From assembly GCF_013410405.1 (NCBI RefSeq), contig NZ_JACCFK010000001.1, positions 4,836,001-4,900,000 of the forward strand: a stretch of 64,000 nt of DNA. The letters run 5' to 3'. The position numbers and the translations under genes were made by a program. The DNA comes from Amycolatopsis endophytica (GTDB lineage Bacteria > Actinomycetota > Actinomycetes > Mycobacteriales > Pseudonocardiaceae). Of this stretch, positions 17,237-26,310 are shown piece after piece (the first letter of the stretch is position 1; every line of letters begins with the position of its first letter). A model generated the notes under the pieces. That model was not told the origin of the DNA, ran no database searches, and saw only the letters and a list, made by a program, of their open reading frames with translations.

Positions 17237-18218
17237 GTTCTCCCTCCAGCAGGCCCTCAACCTGGCCCTGTGCCACGCGTGCGAGGACGACGACCGGGTG
17301 CTGGTCTTCGGTCAGGACGTCGGTGTGCTCGGCGGCGTGTTCCGGGTGACCGACGGGCTGCAGGCCAAGTTCGGTGAGCGGCGCGTGTTCGACACGCCAC
17401 TGGCCGAGTCCGGGATCATGGGCATGGCGGTCGGTCTGGCGATGGCGGGCTGGCGGCCGGTGCCGGAGATCCAGTTCGACGGGTTCGCCTACCCGGCGAT
17501 CGACCAGATCGTCAACCAGGTCGCCCGCATGCACTACCGCAGCCGCGGGGTGCTGCCGATGCCGGTCACGCTGCGGCTGCCCAGCTTCGGGGGCATCAAG
17601 GCGCCCGAACACCACGGCGAGAGCCTGGAGGCGCTGTTCGCGCACGTGCCGGGGTTGAAGGTGGTGTCGCCGTCGTCGCCGTCGCAGGGCTACCACCTGC
17701 TGCGGCGGGCGATCGCCGATCCGGACCCGGTGATCTTCCTGGAACCCAAGTCCCGGTACTGGCACCGCGAGGAGTTCGATCCGGCGGCGCCCGTTCCGGA
17801 GATGCCGGTGGGCACCAGCCGGGTGGTGCGTCCCGGCAAGCACGCGACGCTGGTCGCCTGGGGCGCGATGGTGTCGCGGTGCCTGCGGGCGGCGGAGCTG
17901 GCCGCCGAGGACGGTGTCGAGCTGGAGGTGCTGGACCTGCGCTGGCTCAAACCGATCGACGCCGACGGGCTCGCCGCGTCGGTGGCCCGGACCCGGCGCG
18001 CGGTGGTCGTCCACGAGGCGCCGCTGACCGCGGGGCTGGGGGCGGAGGTGTCGGCGCTGGTGACCGAACGCTGCTTCGGCGAGTTGCGTGCGCCCGTGCA
18101 GCGCGTCACCGGCTACGACGTCCCGTACCCGTCCGGCGCGCTGGAGGACGAGTACCTGCCCGGCATCGACCGCATCCTGACCGCTGTGCAGACCACCTTG
18201 GAGTACCGCCGTGGCTGA
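17229..18218 (+). CDS. 2-oxo acid/acetoin dehydrogenase E1 beta subunit
   Basis: A 329-residue transketolase-like beta subunit with GQDVGVLGGVFRVTDGL, FDTPLAESGIMGMAVGLA, a pyrimidine-domain core (PEIQFDGFAYPAIDQIVNQ) and the C-terminal HEAPLTAGLGAEV segment. With E1 alpha it forms the alpha2-beta2 dehydrogenase that transfers an acyl group to the lipoyl protein. It overlaps its neighbours on both sides by 8 bases, so all three are coupled. Confidence 0.92.
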   Translation: MPEFSLQQALNLALCHACEDDDRVLVFGQDVGVLGGVFRVTDGLQAKFGERRVFDTPLAESGIMGMAVGLAMAGWRPVPEIQFDGFAYPAIDQIVNQVARMHYRSRGVLPMPVTLRLPSFGGIKAPEHHGESLEALFAHVPGLKVVSPSSPSQGYHLLRRAIADPDPVIFLEPKSRYWHREEFDPAAPVPEMPVGTSRVVRPGKHATLVAWGAMVSRCLRAAELAAEDGVELEVLDLRWLKPIDADGLAASVARTRRAVVVHEAPLTAGLGAEVSALVTERCFGELRAPVQRVTGYDVPYPSGALEDEYLPGIDRILTAVQTTLEYRRG

Positions 18219-18537
18219 AGTGACCTTCCCCCTGCCCGATCTCGGCGAGGGCCTGATCGGCGCGAAGGTGCTGGACTGGCTCGTCGCCGAGGGCGACTGG
18301 GTCGAGCGCAACACCCCGCTGGTGGAAGTGGAGACCACGAAGGCGGCGGTGGAGATCCCGTCGCCGCAGTCCGGGCGCGTGGCCCGGCTGCACGTCCGGG
18401 AGGACGAGGAACTGGCCGTCGGCGACCCGCTGGTCACCTTCACCGTCGACGACGACCAGGCCGGGATCGTCGGCACGGTGCCGCGCGAGGAGCGCGAGCC
18501 CGCGCGCCGGGTCCGTCTGTCGCTGCCGGAGGACTGA
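18211..18537 (+). CDS. Stand-alone lipoyl-domain protein (E2 N-terminal module only)
   Basis: A 108-residue protein made of one biotinyl/lipoyl domain. The lipoylation site is Lys44 in EVETTKAAVEI. The sequence starts with the E2-like VTFPLPDLGEGL and ends with a short Arg/Pro tail. There is no peripheral-subunit-binding domain and no acyltransferase catalytic domain, unlike a normal E2 (about 400 residues). The next gene, two bases on, encodes an alpha/beta hydrolase. In Pseudomonas-type AcoC these two modules are fused in one E2, so this looks like a split version. Confidence 0.88.
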   Translation: MAEVTFPLPDLGEGLIGAKVLDWLVAEGDWVERNTPLVEVETTKAAVEIPSPQSGRVARLHVREDEELAVGDPLVTFTVDDDQAGIVGTVPREEREPARRVRLSLPED

Positions 18538-18539
18538 CC

Positions 18540-19199
18540 GTGTTCGCCACCGCCGCCGACGGCACGAAGCTGTTCCACGACCACCGGCCGGGCCCGCGGC
18601 CGGTGCTGCTGATCCACGGGTTCGCCTCGGATTCGGCACGCACCTGGGCCGCCACCGGGTGGGTCCGCGCTCTCGGCGAGCGCGGTCACCTGCTGGTGGA
18701 CCTGCGCGGACACGGGCACAGCGACCGGGCCGCGTCCGGGTTCGCACCCACCGAGCAGGCTCGGGACGTGCTCGCGGTGCTCGATGCGGCCGGGATGTCG
18801 ACGGTGGATGTGGTGACCTACTCGATGGGCGGGGTGATCGGGTGGGAGCTGGCCCGCCTCGCGCCCGGCCGGATCCGCCGGATGGTGCTCGGCGGAATCG
18901 GCGGCCGCCCCGTCGAGGGCGACGACCTGCGCCGGGTGCGGGACGGCTTGGCCGGTGAGGGGCTGGACGCCTGCATCGAGGCCGTGTCCGGGAGCCGTCT
19001 CACGGGCGAGGCGCCGTGCCCGGTCCTGCTGGCCGCCGGTGAGGCCGACGAGATCGCCGCGGACGCCCCGGAGTTCGCGGCCGCGCTGGGCGTGCCGTTC
19101 GTGCCGGTCCCGCGGCGCAACCACCTGACGGCGGTGTCCAGCCGGATCTTCAAGCAGGCCGCGCTCGACTTCCTGGACGCGGCGCGCGCCGCGAAGTAG
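18540..19199 (+). CDS. Alpha/beta hydrolase, probable split E2 catalytic partner
   Basis: A 219-residue alpha/beta hydrolase with the HGFASD oxyanion segment, the nucleophile elbow TYSMGG (Ser95), an acid in AAGEAD (Asp170) and His195 in RRNHL. The GTG start is two bases after the lipoyl gene stop, so it belongs to the E1-lipoyl operon. Fused AcoC-type E2 proteins carry just such a hydrolase fold behind the lipoyl domain, which suggests this is the acyl-transferring half. A separate hydrolase role cannot be excluded. Confidence 0.82.
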   Translation: MFATAADGTKLFHDHRPGPRPVLLIHGFASDSARTWAATGWVRALGERGHLLVDLRGHGHSDRAASGFAPTEQARDVLAVLDAAGMSTVDVVTYSMGGVIGWELARLAPGRIRRMVLGGIGGRPVEGDDLRRVRDGLAGEGLDACIEAVSGSRLTGEAPCPVLLAAGEADEIAADAPEFAAALGVPFVPVPRRNHLTAVSSRIFKQAALDFLDAARAAK

Positions 19200-19297
19200 C
19201 GGTCCCGGCACGCCGGGTCAAGGGCCGTCACCCGGTCGGTTGGGGCACTCGCTATGATCGCGATCCCCACCGCCGAGAACTTCACAAGGACAACTAC

Positions 19298-20509
19298 ATG
19301 GAAACCGAGAGCGACCAGCAGGCTGCTTCAGCGGGTGTCCTCAGCAGCGCGGCCCACGCCGCCCGCCTGGTCATGTTGAAAACCATGGAAGAGAAGGTCC
19401 GTTACGCCTGCGAGGCCCTGGTGCAGCCGTCCACGTCGGACGTCCTGGCCTTCCTGTTGACCTACGGCGTGGTGACCAACCCCAAGCGCGAGCGGTCGTC
19501 CGTGGGCAAGATCGTCGACAAGTGGCGCGAGGAGCGCGGGATGGGCGACACCGGTGACCTGCCGCGGCTGTCCGTCGAGATGCTGAGCGAACTCGACGCC
19601 CGCCGCGACGCCGACAAGGACACCGCCGGGGACTCCGCCACCGTCACGCTCCCCGAGGTCGCGCCCGAGGCCGAGGCCAAGCCCGAGGTCAAGCCCGCGG
19701 CCACCGTCGAGGTCAAACCGGAGCCCGCGGCCGAGCCGGAGAAGGCCGCCGCCGAGCCGCCCGTGAAGGACGAGGACGCCGGGGCCACCGGCAAGCAGTC
19801 CTCGCCCGCGGGCTCGCGCGGCTTCTACCTCGTCGCGTTCATGTCGCTGCTGGTGTCGGTGGACACCTCGTGGCGGTTCTTCGGCGACAAGCTCGGCATC
19901 TCGAACATCTACGAGCGGGCCGCGATGTTCGCCGTGGTCGAGGTCGCCCTGATCGCGTGCGGTTTCGCGATGCGCGCCGAGATCCGCAGCCCGAGCGGCA
20001 AGCCCGGTCCGGCCCGGCTGATCCTGTGGGCGCTGTGCGCCGCGTCCGGCTACATGGCTTTCGACCTGGCCGGCCCGGTGTCCGGTCTCGCGCGGGTCAC
20101 GCTGGGCCCGGTGCTCGGCGTCGTCATGCTGCACCTGGCGCTGGGTATCGAACTGCGTCACTCGCGCCAGCGCATCACCACGTGGGCCCGCGTCAGCCGC
20201 GAGCTGAAAGAGCGCTTTCTGTCCCGGCTCGGCCTGGGCGACGACGAGCGCGACGCGCTGGCCCGCACCCGCGACCGCGCCGCGCGCCGCGCCGCGCATC
20301 TGGCCCGCGCGTCCTGGTTCACGCCGTTCCGCAAGACCCGCCTCGACCGTGCGCTGCGTTCGGCCAACGCGGCGCACGACGACCGGATGCGGGCGCGGCT
20401 GATGGCGGAGCTGGCCGCGGTCCAGCACGCCGACGAACTGCGCCGCCTCGACCTCGCCTCCCCCTGGTCGGACTCCCTCACCAACAGCCTCAAGTTCCTC
20501 AAGCGCTGA
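19298..20509 (+). CDS. DUF2637/Spd-like membrane protein
   Basis: A 403-residue protein in three parts. Residues 1-100 are a soluble helical region (KIVDKWREERG). About 105-165 is a low-complexity Ala/Pro/Glu/Lys linker (repeats of EVKP, AEPE). Then come about four membrane helices (172-290; GFYLVAFMSLLVSVDTSWRF, MFAVVEVALIACGFAMRAEI) and a long Arg-rich cytoplasmic tail. The membrane block resembles DUF2637/SpdB-like proteins of actinomycete conjugative elements, but no other transfer gene is nearby. TATGAT at 19253-19258 is a possible -10. Function unknown. Confidence 0.6.
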   Translation: METESDQQAASAGVLSSAAHAARLVMLKTMEEKVRYACEALVQPSTSDVLAFLLTYGVVTNPKRERSSVGKIVDKWREERGMGDTGDLPRLSVEMLSELDARRDADKDTAGDSATVTLPEVAPEAEAKPEVKPAATVEVKPEPAAEPEKAAAEPPVKDEDAGATGKQSSPAGSRGFYLVAFMSLLVSVDTSWRFFGDKLGISNIYERAAMFAVVEVALIACGFAMRAEIRSPSGKPGPARLILWALCAASGYMAFDLAGPVSGLARVTLGPVLGVVMLHLALGIELRHSRQRITTWARVSRELKERFLSRLGLGDDERDALARTRDRAARRAAHLARASWFTPFRKTRLDRALRSANAAHDDRMRARLMAELAAVQHADELRRLDLASPWSDSLTNSLKFLKR

Positions 20510-20523
20510 CTCTTCCCCACTGC

Positions 20524-20577
20524 GGCATTGGTGGCGTTCAACGCTACGAATGCCACAGTGGTGGCGTCTGACGCCAC
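20524..20577. repeat. Tandem stem-loops, likely terminator and dispersed repeat
   Basis: Two adjacent hairpins: GGCATTGGTGGCGTT pairs imperfectly with AACGCTACGAATGCC (20524-20554), and GTGGCGT pairs perfectly with ACGCCAC (20561-20577). A 17-base stretch here (20550-20566) matches 30489-30505 at 15 of 17 positions, in another intergenic hairpin. It probably ends the preceding gene and may be a dispersed intergenic repeat. Confidence 0.6.
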
Positions 20578-20667
20578 GCGGCAGGATGGCGTGGTGGCCG
20601 GGGTCACAGGCGAACCGATGGCCCCGGTGCTATGAAGGCGTCGCCGGAACGTGGACGAGGAGATGCG

Positions 20668-22194
20668 ATGCTGGTCGGAGTGCTGAAGGAGGCCGTACCG
20701 GGGGAGACCCGGGTGGCCGCGACACCCACGACGGTCGCCCAGTTGCTGAAACTGGGGTACGAGGTCGTGGTGGACCCGGGCGCCGGCGTGGCGGCGAGTT
20801 TCTCCGACGAGGCGTACACCGAGGCCGGGGCGTCCACCGGTGAGGCGGTGCGGGCCGACATCGTCCTGGGCGTCAACGCGCCGAGCGCCGACCAGCTCGA
20901 CGCCATGAAGCCGGGCGCGACGCTGATCAGCCTGCTGTCCCCGGCCCTGAACTCCGATCTGGTCGACGATCTGGCACAGCGTCCGATCACGGCGATGGCG
21001 ATGGACGCGGTGCCGCGGATCTCGCGGGCGCAGTCGCTGGACGTGCTCTCCTCGATGGCCAACATCGCGGGCTACCGCGCGGTGGTGGAGGCCGCGCACA
21101 CCTTCGGCCGGTTCTTCACCGGGCAGGTGACCGCCGCGGGCAAGGTGCCGCCGGCCAAGGTACTGGTGGTGGGTGCCGGGGTGGCCGGGCTCGCGGCGAT
21201 CGGCGCGGCGGGGTCGCTCGGAGCGGTGGTCCGGGCGACCGACCCGCGGCCCGAGGTCGCCGACCAGGTCGCCTCACTGGGCGGGGAGTACCTGTCCATC
21301 GAGCAGGCCGACGCCGAAGTCTCCGCGACCGGCTACGCCAAGGAGATGGACGACGACTACAAGGCCCGCGAAAAGCAGCTCTACACCGACCAGTGCCGCG
21401 ACGTCGACATCATCGTCACCACGGCGCTGATCCCGGGCAAGCCCGCACCGAAGATCATCAGTGCCGAAATGGTCGCCTCGATGCGGGCGGGCAGCGTCAT
21501 CGTCGACATGGCCGCGGCCAACGGCGGCAACGTCGAAGGCACCGTGGCGGGCAAGGCGGTCACGACCGGCAACGGCGTGACCATCCTCGGCTACACCGAC
21601 CTGGCCGGGCGGCTGCCGACCCAGTCCTCCCAGCTGTACGGCACGAACCTGGTCAACCTGATGAAGCTGGTGACCCCGGCCAAGGACGGCACCCCGGTGT
21701 TCGACCTCGACGACGTGGTCATCCGCTCGATGACCGTGGTGCGTGAGGGCGAGCTGCTGTGGCCGCCTCCCCCGGCGCAGGTGTCGGCGGCTCCGGCGAA
21801 AGCCGCTCCGGCCAAGGCGGTGAAGGAGCCGGAGCCGGAGAAGAAGATGTCGCCGCTCGCCCGGCTCGGCCTGACCGCGGTGGTCGGCGCGCTGCTGTTC
21901 CTGCTGGTCGCCGTGTCACCGCCGGCGTTGCAGGGACACCTGACGGTGTTCGCGCTGGCCGTGGTCATCGGCTACTACGTCATCGGCAACGTGCACCACG
22001 CGCTGCACACGCCGCTGATGTCGGTGACGAACGCGATCTCCGGGATCATCGTGGTGGGCGCGCTGTTGCAGGTGGGTCACGGCAACGCGGTGGTCACCTG
22101 GGTGTCCTTCGCCGCGATCCTGCTGGCCTCCATCAACGTCTTCGGTGGGTTCGCCGTCACGCGGCGGATGCTGTCGATGTTCTCCCGCAGCTGA
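20668..22194 (+). CDS. pntA: NAD(P) transhydrogenase subunit alpha, Re/Si-specific
   Basis: A 508-residue subunit carrying the NAD(H)-binding domain I and the N-terminal membrane helices of domain II. The nucleotide fold shows [22 protein letters not shown], followed by [16 protein letters not shown]; the mobile loop region is near [14 protein letters not shown]. About four helices lie after residue 400. With PntB it couples hydride transfer between NADH and NADP+ to proton entry, supplying NADPH. The ATG follows GAGGAG; pntB starts 22 bases after the stop. Confidence 0.96.
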   Translation: MLVGVLKEAVPGETRVAATPTTVAQLLKLGYEVVVDPGAGVAASFSDEAYTEAGASTGEAVRADIVLGVNAPSADQLDAMKPGATLISLLSPALNSDLVDDLAQRPITAMAMDAVPRISRAQSLDVLSSMANIAGYRAVVEAAHTFGRFFTGQVTAAGKVPPAKVLVVGAGVAGLAAIGAAGSLGAVVRATDPRPEVADQVASLGGEYLSIEQADAEVSATGYAKEMDDDYKAREKQLYTDQCRDVDIIVTTALIPGKPAPKIISAEMVASMRAGSVIVDMAAANGGNVEGTVAGKAVTTGNGVTILGYTDLAGRLPTQSSQLYGTNLVNLMKLVTPAKDGTPVFDLDDVVIRSMTVVREGELLWPPPPAQVSAAPAKAAPAKAVKEPEPEKKMSPLARLGLTAVVGALLFLLVAVSPPALQGHLTVFALAVVIGYYVIGNVHHALHTPLMSVTNAISGIIVVGALLQVGHGNAVVTWVSFAAILLASINVFGGFAVTRRMLSMFSRS

Positions 22195-22216
22195 GCCCCG
22201 GTCAGGAGACACGGTC

Positions 22217-23668
22217 ATGAACCTCGACTCGATCGCGCAGGCCGCCTACCTGGTGGCCGCCCTCTTGTTCATCCTGGCGCTGGCGGGCCTGTCCAAGCAC
22301 GAGACGGCCAAGACCGGCAACGGGTTCGGCATCGCCGGCATGGTGATCGCGCTGGCCGCGACCATCGCGCTGGCCGTGCACCGCGACATCTCCGCGCTCG
22401 GCATCGTGCTGCTGGTGGTGGCGATGGTGCTGGGCGCGGCCGTCGGCCTGCAGCGCGCCCGCGTGGTGCAGATGACCGGCATGCCCGAGCTGATCGCGCT
22501 GCTGCACTCCTTCGTCGGTCTCGCCGCGGTACTGGTGGGCTGGAACGGTTACCAGGAGGTCGAAGCCCATCCGGACGGGGCCGAAGCCCAGGCGCTGGCG
22601 GCGCTCGGGCTGAGCGGCATCCACTCCGCCGAGGTGTTCATCGGCGTGTTCATCGGCGCGGTCACCTTCACCGGGTCGATCGTGGCGTTCCTCAAGCTGT
22701 CCGCGCGGATCGACTCCAAGCCGCTCATGTTGCCGGGCAAGAACTTCCTCAACCTGGGCGCGCTGGCGGCGTTCGTGGTGCTGACGGTGTGGTTCGTGAT
22801 CGACCCGCAGCTGTGGCTGCTGATCGCGGTGACCGTGGTGGCGCTCGCGCTGGGCTGGCACCTCGTGGCGTCCATCGGCGGTGGCGACATGCCGGTCGTG
22901 GTGTCGATGCTCAACAGCTACTCCGGCTGGGCCGCGGCCGCGTCGGGATTCCTGCTGGAGAACAATCTCCTGATCGTCACCGGCGCGCTGGTGGGCTCCT
23001 CCGGTGCCTATCTGTCCTACATCATGTGCAAGGCGATGAACCGGTCGTTCATCTCCGTCATCGCGGGTGGTTTCGGAATCGAAGCAGGTCCGTCCGAGGA
23101 CACCGACTACGGCGAGCACCGGGAGATCACCGCGGACGGCGTGGCCGAACTCCTCGCCGACGCGAGCAGCGTGATCATCACGCCCGGCTACGGGATGGCG
23201 GTCGCGCAGGCGCAGCACGGCGTCGCGGAGCTGACCCGGAAACTGCGTGAGCGCGGCGTCGAAGTCCGGTTCGGCATCCACCCGGTCGCCGGTCGGCTGC
23301 CCGGGCACATGAACGTGCTGCTGGCCGAGGCGAAGGTGCCCTACGACATCGTGCTGGAGATGGACGAGATCAACGACGACTTCGCCGACACCGACGTCGT
23401 CCTCGTCATCGGCGCCAACGACACGGTCAACCCGGCCGCCGCCGAGGACCCCGGCTCGCCGATCGCCGGCATGCCGGTGCTGACCGTGTGGGAGGCGAAG
23501 AACGTCATCGTGTTCAAGCGGTCGATGTCCTCGGGCTACGCGGGCGTGCAGAACCCGCTCTTCTTCCGCGACAACACGGCGATGCTGTTCGGCGACGCGA
23601 AGGAACGGGTGGAGGACCTGGTGCACGCGCTGCCCGCCGGTGTTCCCGCCCGCGCGGGAGCCCGCTGA
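22217..23668 (+). CDS. pntB: NAD(P) transhydrogenase subunit beta
   Basis: A 483-residue membrane subunit with about nine helices in the first ~290 residues, then the NADP(H)-binding domain III. This has the fingerprint [40 protein letters not shown] and [12 protein letters not shown]. Length and all key segments are complete. It forms the proton-translocating transhydrogenase with PntA. The end is 4 bases from the convergent permease gene, with no room for a classical terminator. Confidence 0.96.
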   Translation: MNLDSIAQAAYLVAALLFILALAGLSKHETAKTGNGFGIAGMVIALAATIALAVHRDISALGIVLLVVAMVLGAAVGLQRARVVQMTGMPELIALLHSFVGLAAVLVGWNGYQEVEAHPDGAEAQALAALGLSGIHSAEVFIGVFIGAVTFTGSIVAFLKLSARIDSKPLMLPGKNFLNLGALAAFVVLTVWFVIDPQLWLLIAVTVVALALGWHLVASIGGGDMPVVVSMLNSYSGWAAAASGFLLENNLLIVTGALVGSSGAYLSYIMCKAMNRSFISVIAGGFGIEAGPSEDTDYGEHREITADGVAELLADASSVIITPGYGMAVAQAQHGVAELTRKLRERGVEVRFGIHPVAGRLPGHMNVLLAEAKVPYDIVLEMDEINDDFADTDVVLVIGANDTVNPAAAEDPGSPIAGMPVLTVWEAKNVIVFKRSMSSGYAGVQNPLFFRDNTAMLFGDAKERVEDLVHALPAGVPARAGAR

Positions 23669-23672
23669 CGGC

Positions 23673-25178
23673 TCAGACGGCGCGCAGGTCTGCTTCGACG
23701 GCTTCGAGTTCGGCTGTCGTGCCCTGCACCTTCGGGCCGGTGAACCACCTGCGCGCCGAGGCGAACCACCACACCGCGGCGCCGCCGAGGACGACGAGGA
23801 ACGCGATCGGCGTGTAGTTGAACGTGTCCACCGTGACCGGAGCGGCCTGGGGCAGCATGAACAACACGAAGATCACCACCACCCACGCCGTCGCGACGAT
23901 GCCCACCGGGCGGCCCCACCGCCCGAGATGCCAGGGGCCCCGCTCGAACGCCTCGCCCCTGCGGACGCGCAGGAACACCGGGATGACGTAGGCGACGTAG
24001 AGCCCGACGGTCGCGATCGAGGTGACCGCGGCGTAGGCGGTCGCGCTCCACAGGTAGGGCAGCGCGAGAATCAGCGCGCCCGCCGCGGCCAGCCACACCG
24101 AGTTCGTCGGCGTGCGGGTGCGCTTGTTGATCCGGTGCCACAACCGGGCACCGGGCACGGCGCCGTCGCGGGCGAAGGCGTAGATCATCCGCGAGTTCGC
24201 CGTCACCGACGCCATCCCGCAGAACAACTGCGCGCCGATCGCGATCAGCAACAGGAACTTGCCGGTGGTCGCGCCCGCCGCATCGATGAAGATCTGCGCG
24301 GGCGGCACGCCGGTCGCCGAGTTCACGGCGCCGTCGTAGTCCTGGATCGCGAAGGTCAGCCCGAGCAGCAGGATCCAGCCCGCGACGAGCGAAACCAGGA
24401 TCGAGCCGACGATGCCGCGCGGGCCCGCCTTCGCCGCGTTCTTCGTCTCCTCCGTCATGTGCGCCGAAGCGTCGTAACCGGTGAGCGTGTACTGCGCGAC
24501 CAGCAGCCCGAGCGCGAACACGTACGGCGCGAAACCCCAGCCGGTGTTGTTCACGAAGTGGCCGAAGACGAACGACGCCGGCTGGTGCCTGCCGGGCACG
24601 AACACGAGCACACCGACGATCACCAGCACGCCGATGAGGTGCCACCACACGCTGACGTTGTTCAGGATGGCCACCAGCCGCACTCCGAAGGTGTTCAGCA
24701 GCCCGTGCACGGCCAGGATGATCGCGAGCAGCAGGATCGTGTGACCCGGCGTCGCGCTGAACCCGAACTGCAGGTCCAGGAACGCGTTGAGGAACAGCGC
24801 GGCGCCGAAGTCGATGCCCGCCGTCACCGCGACCTGTCCGATGAGGTTGAACCAGCCGGTGAACCACGACCACGCCGCGGCCGTGCGCGGCGGGGCGAGT
24901 TTCGCGGCCCAGTAGTAGAGCCCGCCCGCGGTCGGGTAGCTGGAGCACACCTCCGCCATACCGAGCCCGACGAGGATCACGAACACCCCGACCAGTGGCC
25001 ACCCCCAGATCATCGCCGCGGGCCCGCCGGTGTCGAGTCCGAACCCGTAGAGCGTGAGGCAGCCGGAGAGGATGGAGATGATGGTGAAGGAGACGGCGAA
25101 GTTGGAAAACGCCGACATCGTCCGCCGGAGTTCCTGGGCGTAGCCGAGCTGGTGCAGGCGCGTGCTGTCCTCGTCCAC
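23673..25178 (-). CDS. APC-family amino acid permease (GABA/choline-type)
   Basis: A 501-residue transporter with about 12 membrane helices. The N-terminal LGYAQELRRTMSAFSNFAVSF segment and the first-helix motif near SFTIISILSGCLTLYGFGL are typical of the APC subfamily that includes GABA permease and Bat1-like proteins. TGYDASAHMTEET matches the conserved helix 6-7 loop of that group. It should import an amino acid or amine with protons. The neighbouring pntAB genes are convergent, so they give no clue to the substrate. Confidence 0.92.
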   Translation of the reverse strand: MDEDSTRLHQLGYAQELRRTMSAFSNFAVSFTIISILSGCLTLYGFGLDTGGPAAMIWGWPLVGVFVILVGLGMAEVCSSYPTAGGLYYWAAKLAPPRTAAAWSWFTGWFNLIGQVAVTAGIDFGAALFLNAFLDLQFGFSATPGHTILLLAIILAVHGLLNTFGVRLVAILNNVSVWWHLIGVLVIVGVLVFVPGRHQPASFVFGHFVNNTGWGFAPYVFALGLLVAQYTLTGYDASAHMTEETKNAAKAGPRGIVGSILVSLVAGWILLLGLTFAIQDYDGAVNSATGVPPAQIFIDAAGATTGKFLLLIAIGAQLFCGMASVTANSRMIYAFARDGAVPGARLWHRINKRTRTPTNSVWLAAAGALILALPYLWSATAYAAVTSIATVGLYVAYVIPVFLRVRRGEAFERGPWHLGRWGRPVGIVATAWVVVIFVLFMLPQAAPVTVDTFNYTPIAFLVVLGGAAVWWFASARRWFTGPKVQGTTAELEAVEADLRAV

Positions 25179-25297
25179 GGGTCACCTCGGTGATCGGCTC
25201 GAGCGGTGAAAGCGCGTTCACCGAAGGTAGTTGCGGCCGGTGGAAGCCGCAAGACGCGATCCCGGCCGCCAGGGAAACAGAGCCCGCGGTTGCGGGC

Positions 25298-26005
25298 TCA
25301 GCCGGTCCTGGCGAGCAGGTCGCGCACCGCGTCGGCGGTCGCGGGCGCGTCCTCCCAGACCGGGGTGTGTCCGGTGTGGAGGGTGCGCAGATCGCAGTCC
25401 GGCAGGCCCGCCGCGATCGTCTCGGCGTCGGCGACCGTGCGGGCGCGGTCGTGCACGCCGTGCAGAAGCGTGACAGGGCACGTGATTCCCGGCAGGAGCG
25501 GGGTCAGGTCCTCGTCCCGCTGGCTGCGCAGCACTTCCAGTGCCGCGGCCCGCGGTACTCCCGCGGCGTAGGCGAGCAGCACGTCCCGGACCTCCGCCGG
25601 GACCGGTTCGGCGAACGAGCGGTCCAGCACCGCGGCGTGCAGCCGCGGGCCCCATCCGTTCGCGATGGTGCCCAGGATGCGGTCGACGTCGCCGTGTCCG
25701 CGCATGTGCGCGCCGGTGTTGGCCAGCAGCAGTCCCGAAACCAGATCCGGCCGGGCGGCGGCCAGCGCGAGCGCGATCGCGCCACCGGTCGAGTGCCCGG
25801 CGACGAGCACCGGCCCGCCGTGCCGCTGCTCGATCCGGGCGGCCACGAAGTCCGCGACGTCGCCGATCCGCCACGGCCCCGGCCCGCCCATCCAGTCGAC
25901 GGCGTCCACGTCGACCGTGCCCGCCACACCGGCGGCGAGCCGGTCGAAGACACGCGGGCTGCACAGGGTTCCGGGGAGGGCGACGAGGATCGGCACGACC
26001 CCCAT
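25298..26005 (-). CDS. Alpha/beta hydrolase
   Basis: A 235-residue cytoplasmic hydrolase. The oxyanion region is ALPGTLCSP, the nucleophile elbow AGHSTGG (Ser72), an acid in HGVHDR, and the terminal His in LHTGHTPV. It is the last gene of a leftward run (CoA-transferase, CitE-like lyase, TRAP-type permease, small membrane protein, hydrolase), separated by 7 bases from the small membrane gene. A thioesterase or esterase step of the same pathway is plausible but not proven. Confidence 0.88.
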   Translation of the reverse strand: MGVVPILVALPGTLCSPRVFDRLAAGVAGTVDVDAVDWMGGPGPWRIGDVADFVAARIEQRHGGPVLVAGHSTGGAIALALAAARPDLVSGLLLANTGAHMRGHGDVDRILGTIANGWGPRLHAAVLDRSFAEPVPAEVRDVLLAYAAGVPRAAALEVLRSQRDEDLTPLLPGITCPVTLLHGVHDRARTVADAETIAAGLPDCDLRTLHTGHTPVWEDAPATADAVRDLLARTG

Positions 26006-26012
26006 CCTGCCG

Positions 26013-26285
26013 TCAGTCCTCGCCGCCGGACCAGCGGTGCAGGTAGGACATGACGAACCCGACCAGCCCGGTCACGGCGGCGGCCGCGGTCATCGGGATG
26101 CCGAGCACGCCGACGACATCCTCGACGAGCGCGCCGTCGCCGGACAGGATCCCGGCGGCCTGCACGAGGACCAGGATGATACCGAGCGCGAGGAAGACGA
26201 CCAGCCCGGTCTTGAAGACCGGCATGGTCACCCGCTTGAGCAGGCCCCGGACGGCGCCGTCGGTCGTTTCGGTGTGTTCGGGCAT
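26013..26285 (-). CDS. Small two-helix membrane protein, possible TRAP small subunit
   Basis: A 90-residue protein with two membrane helices (TGLVVFLALGIILVLVQAAGIL and PMTAAAAVTGLVGFVMSYL) and a short acidic end. It lies 25 bases downstream of the TRAP-type large permease. Its position suggests the role of DctQ, but typical DctQ proteins are about 160 residues with four helices, so it would be a reduced or different partner. Confidence 0.7.
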   Translation of the reverse strand: MPEHTETTDGAVRGLLKRVTMPVFKTGLVVFLALGIILVLVQAAGILSGDGALVEDVVGVLGIPMTAAAAVTGLVGFVMSYLHRWSGGED

Positions 26286-26310
26286 GGTGTGCTCCAGTGC
26301 GAAGAGGGGA

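Noticed and set aside
19298-20509. Integrated conjugative element marked by the Spd-like gene
   Set aside because: No integrase, relaxase/TraB translocase, replication gene, tRNA or attachment repeat was found around it.
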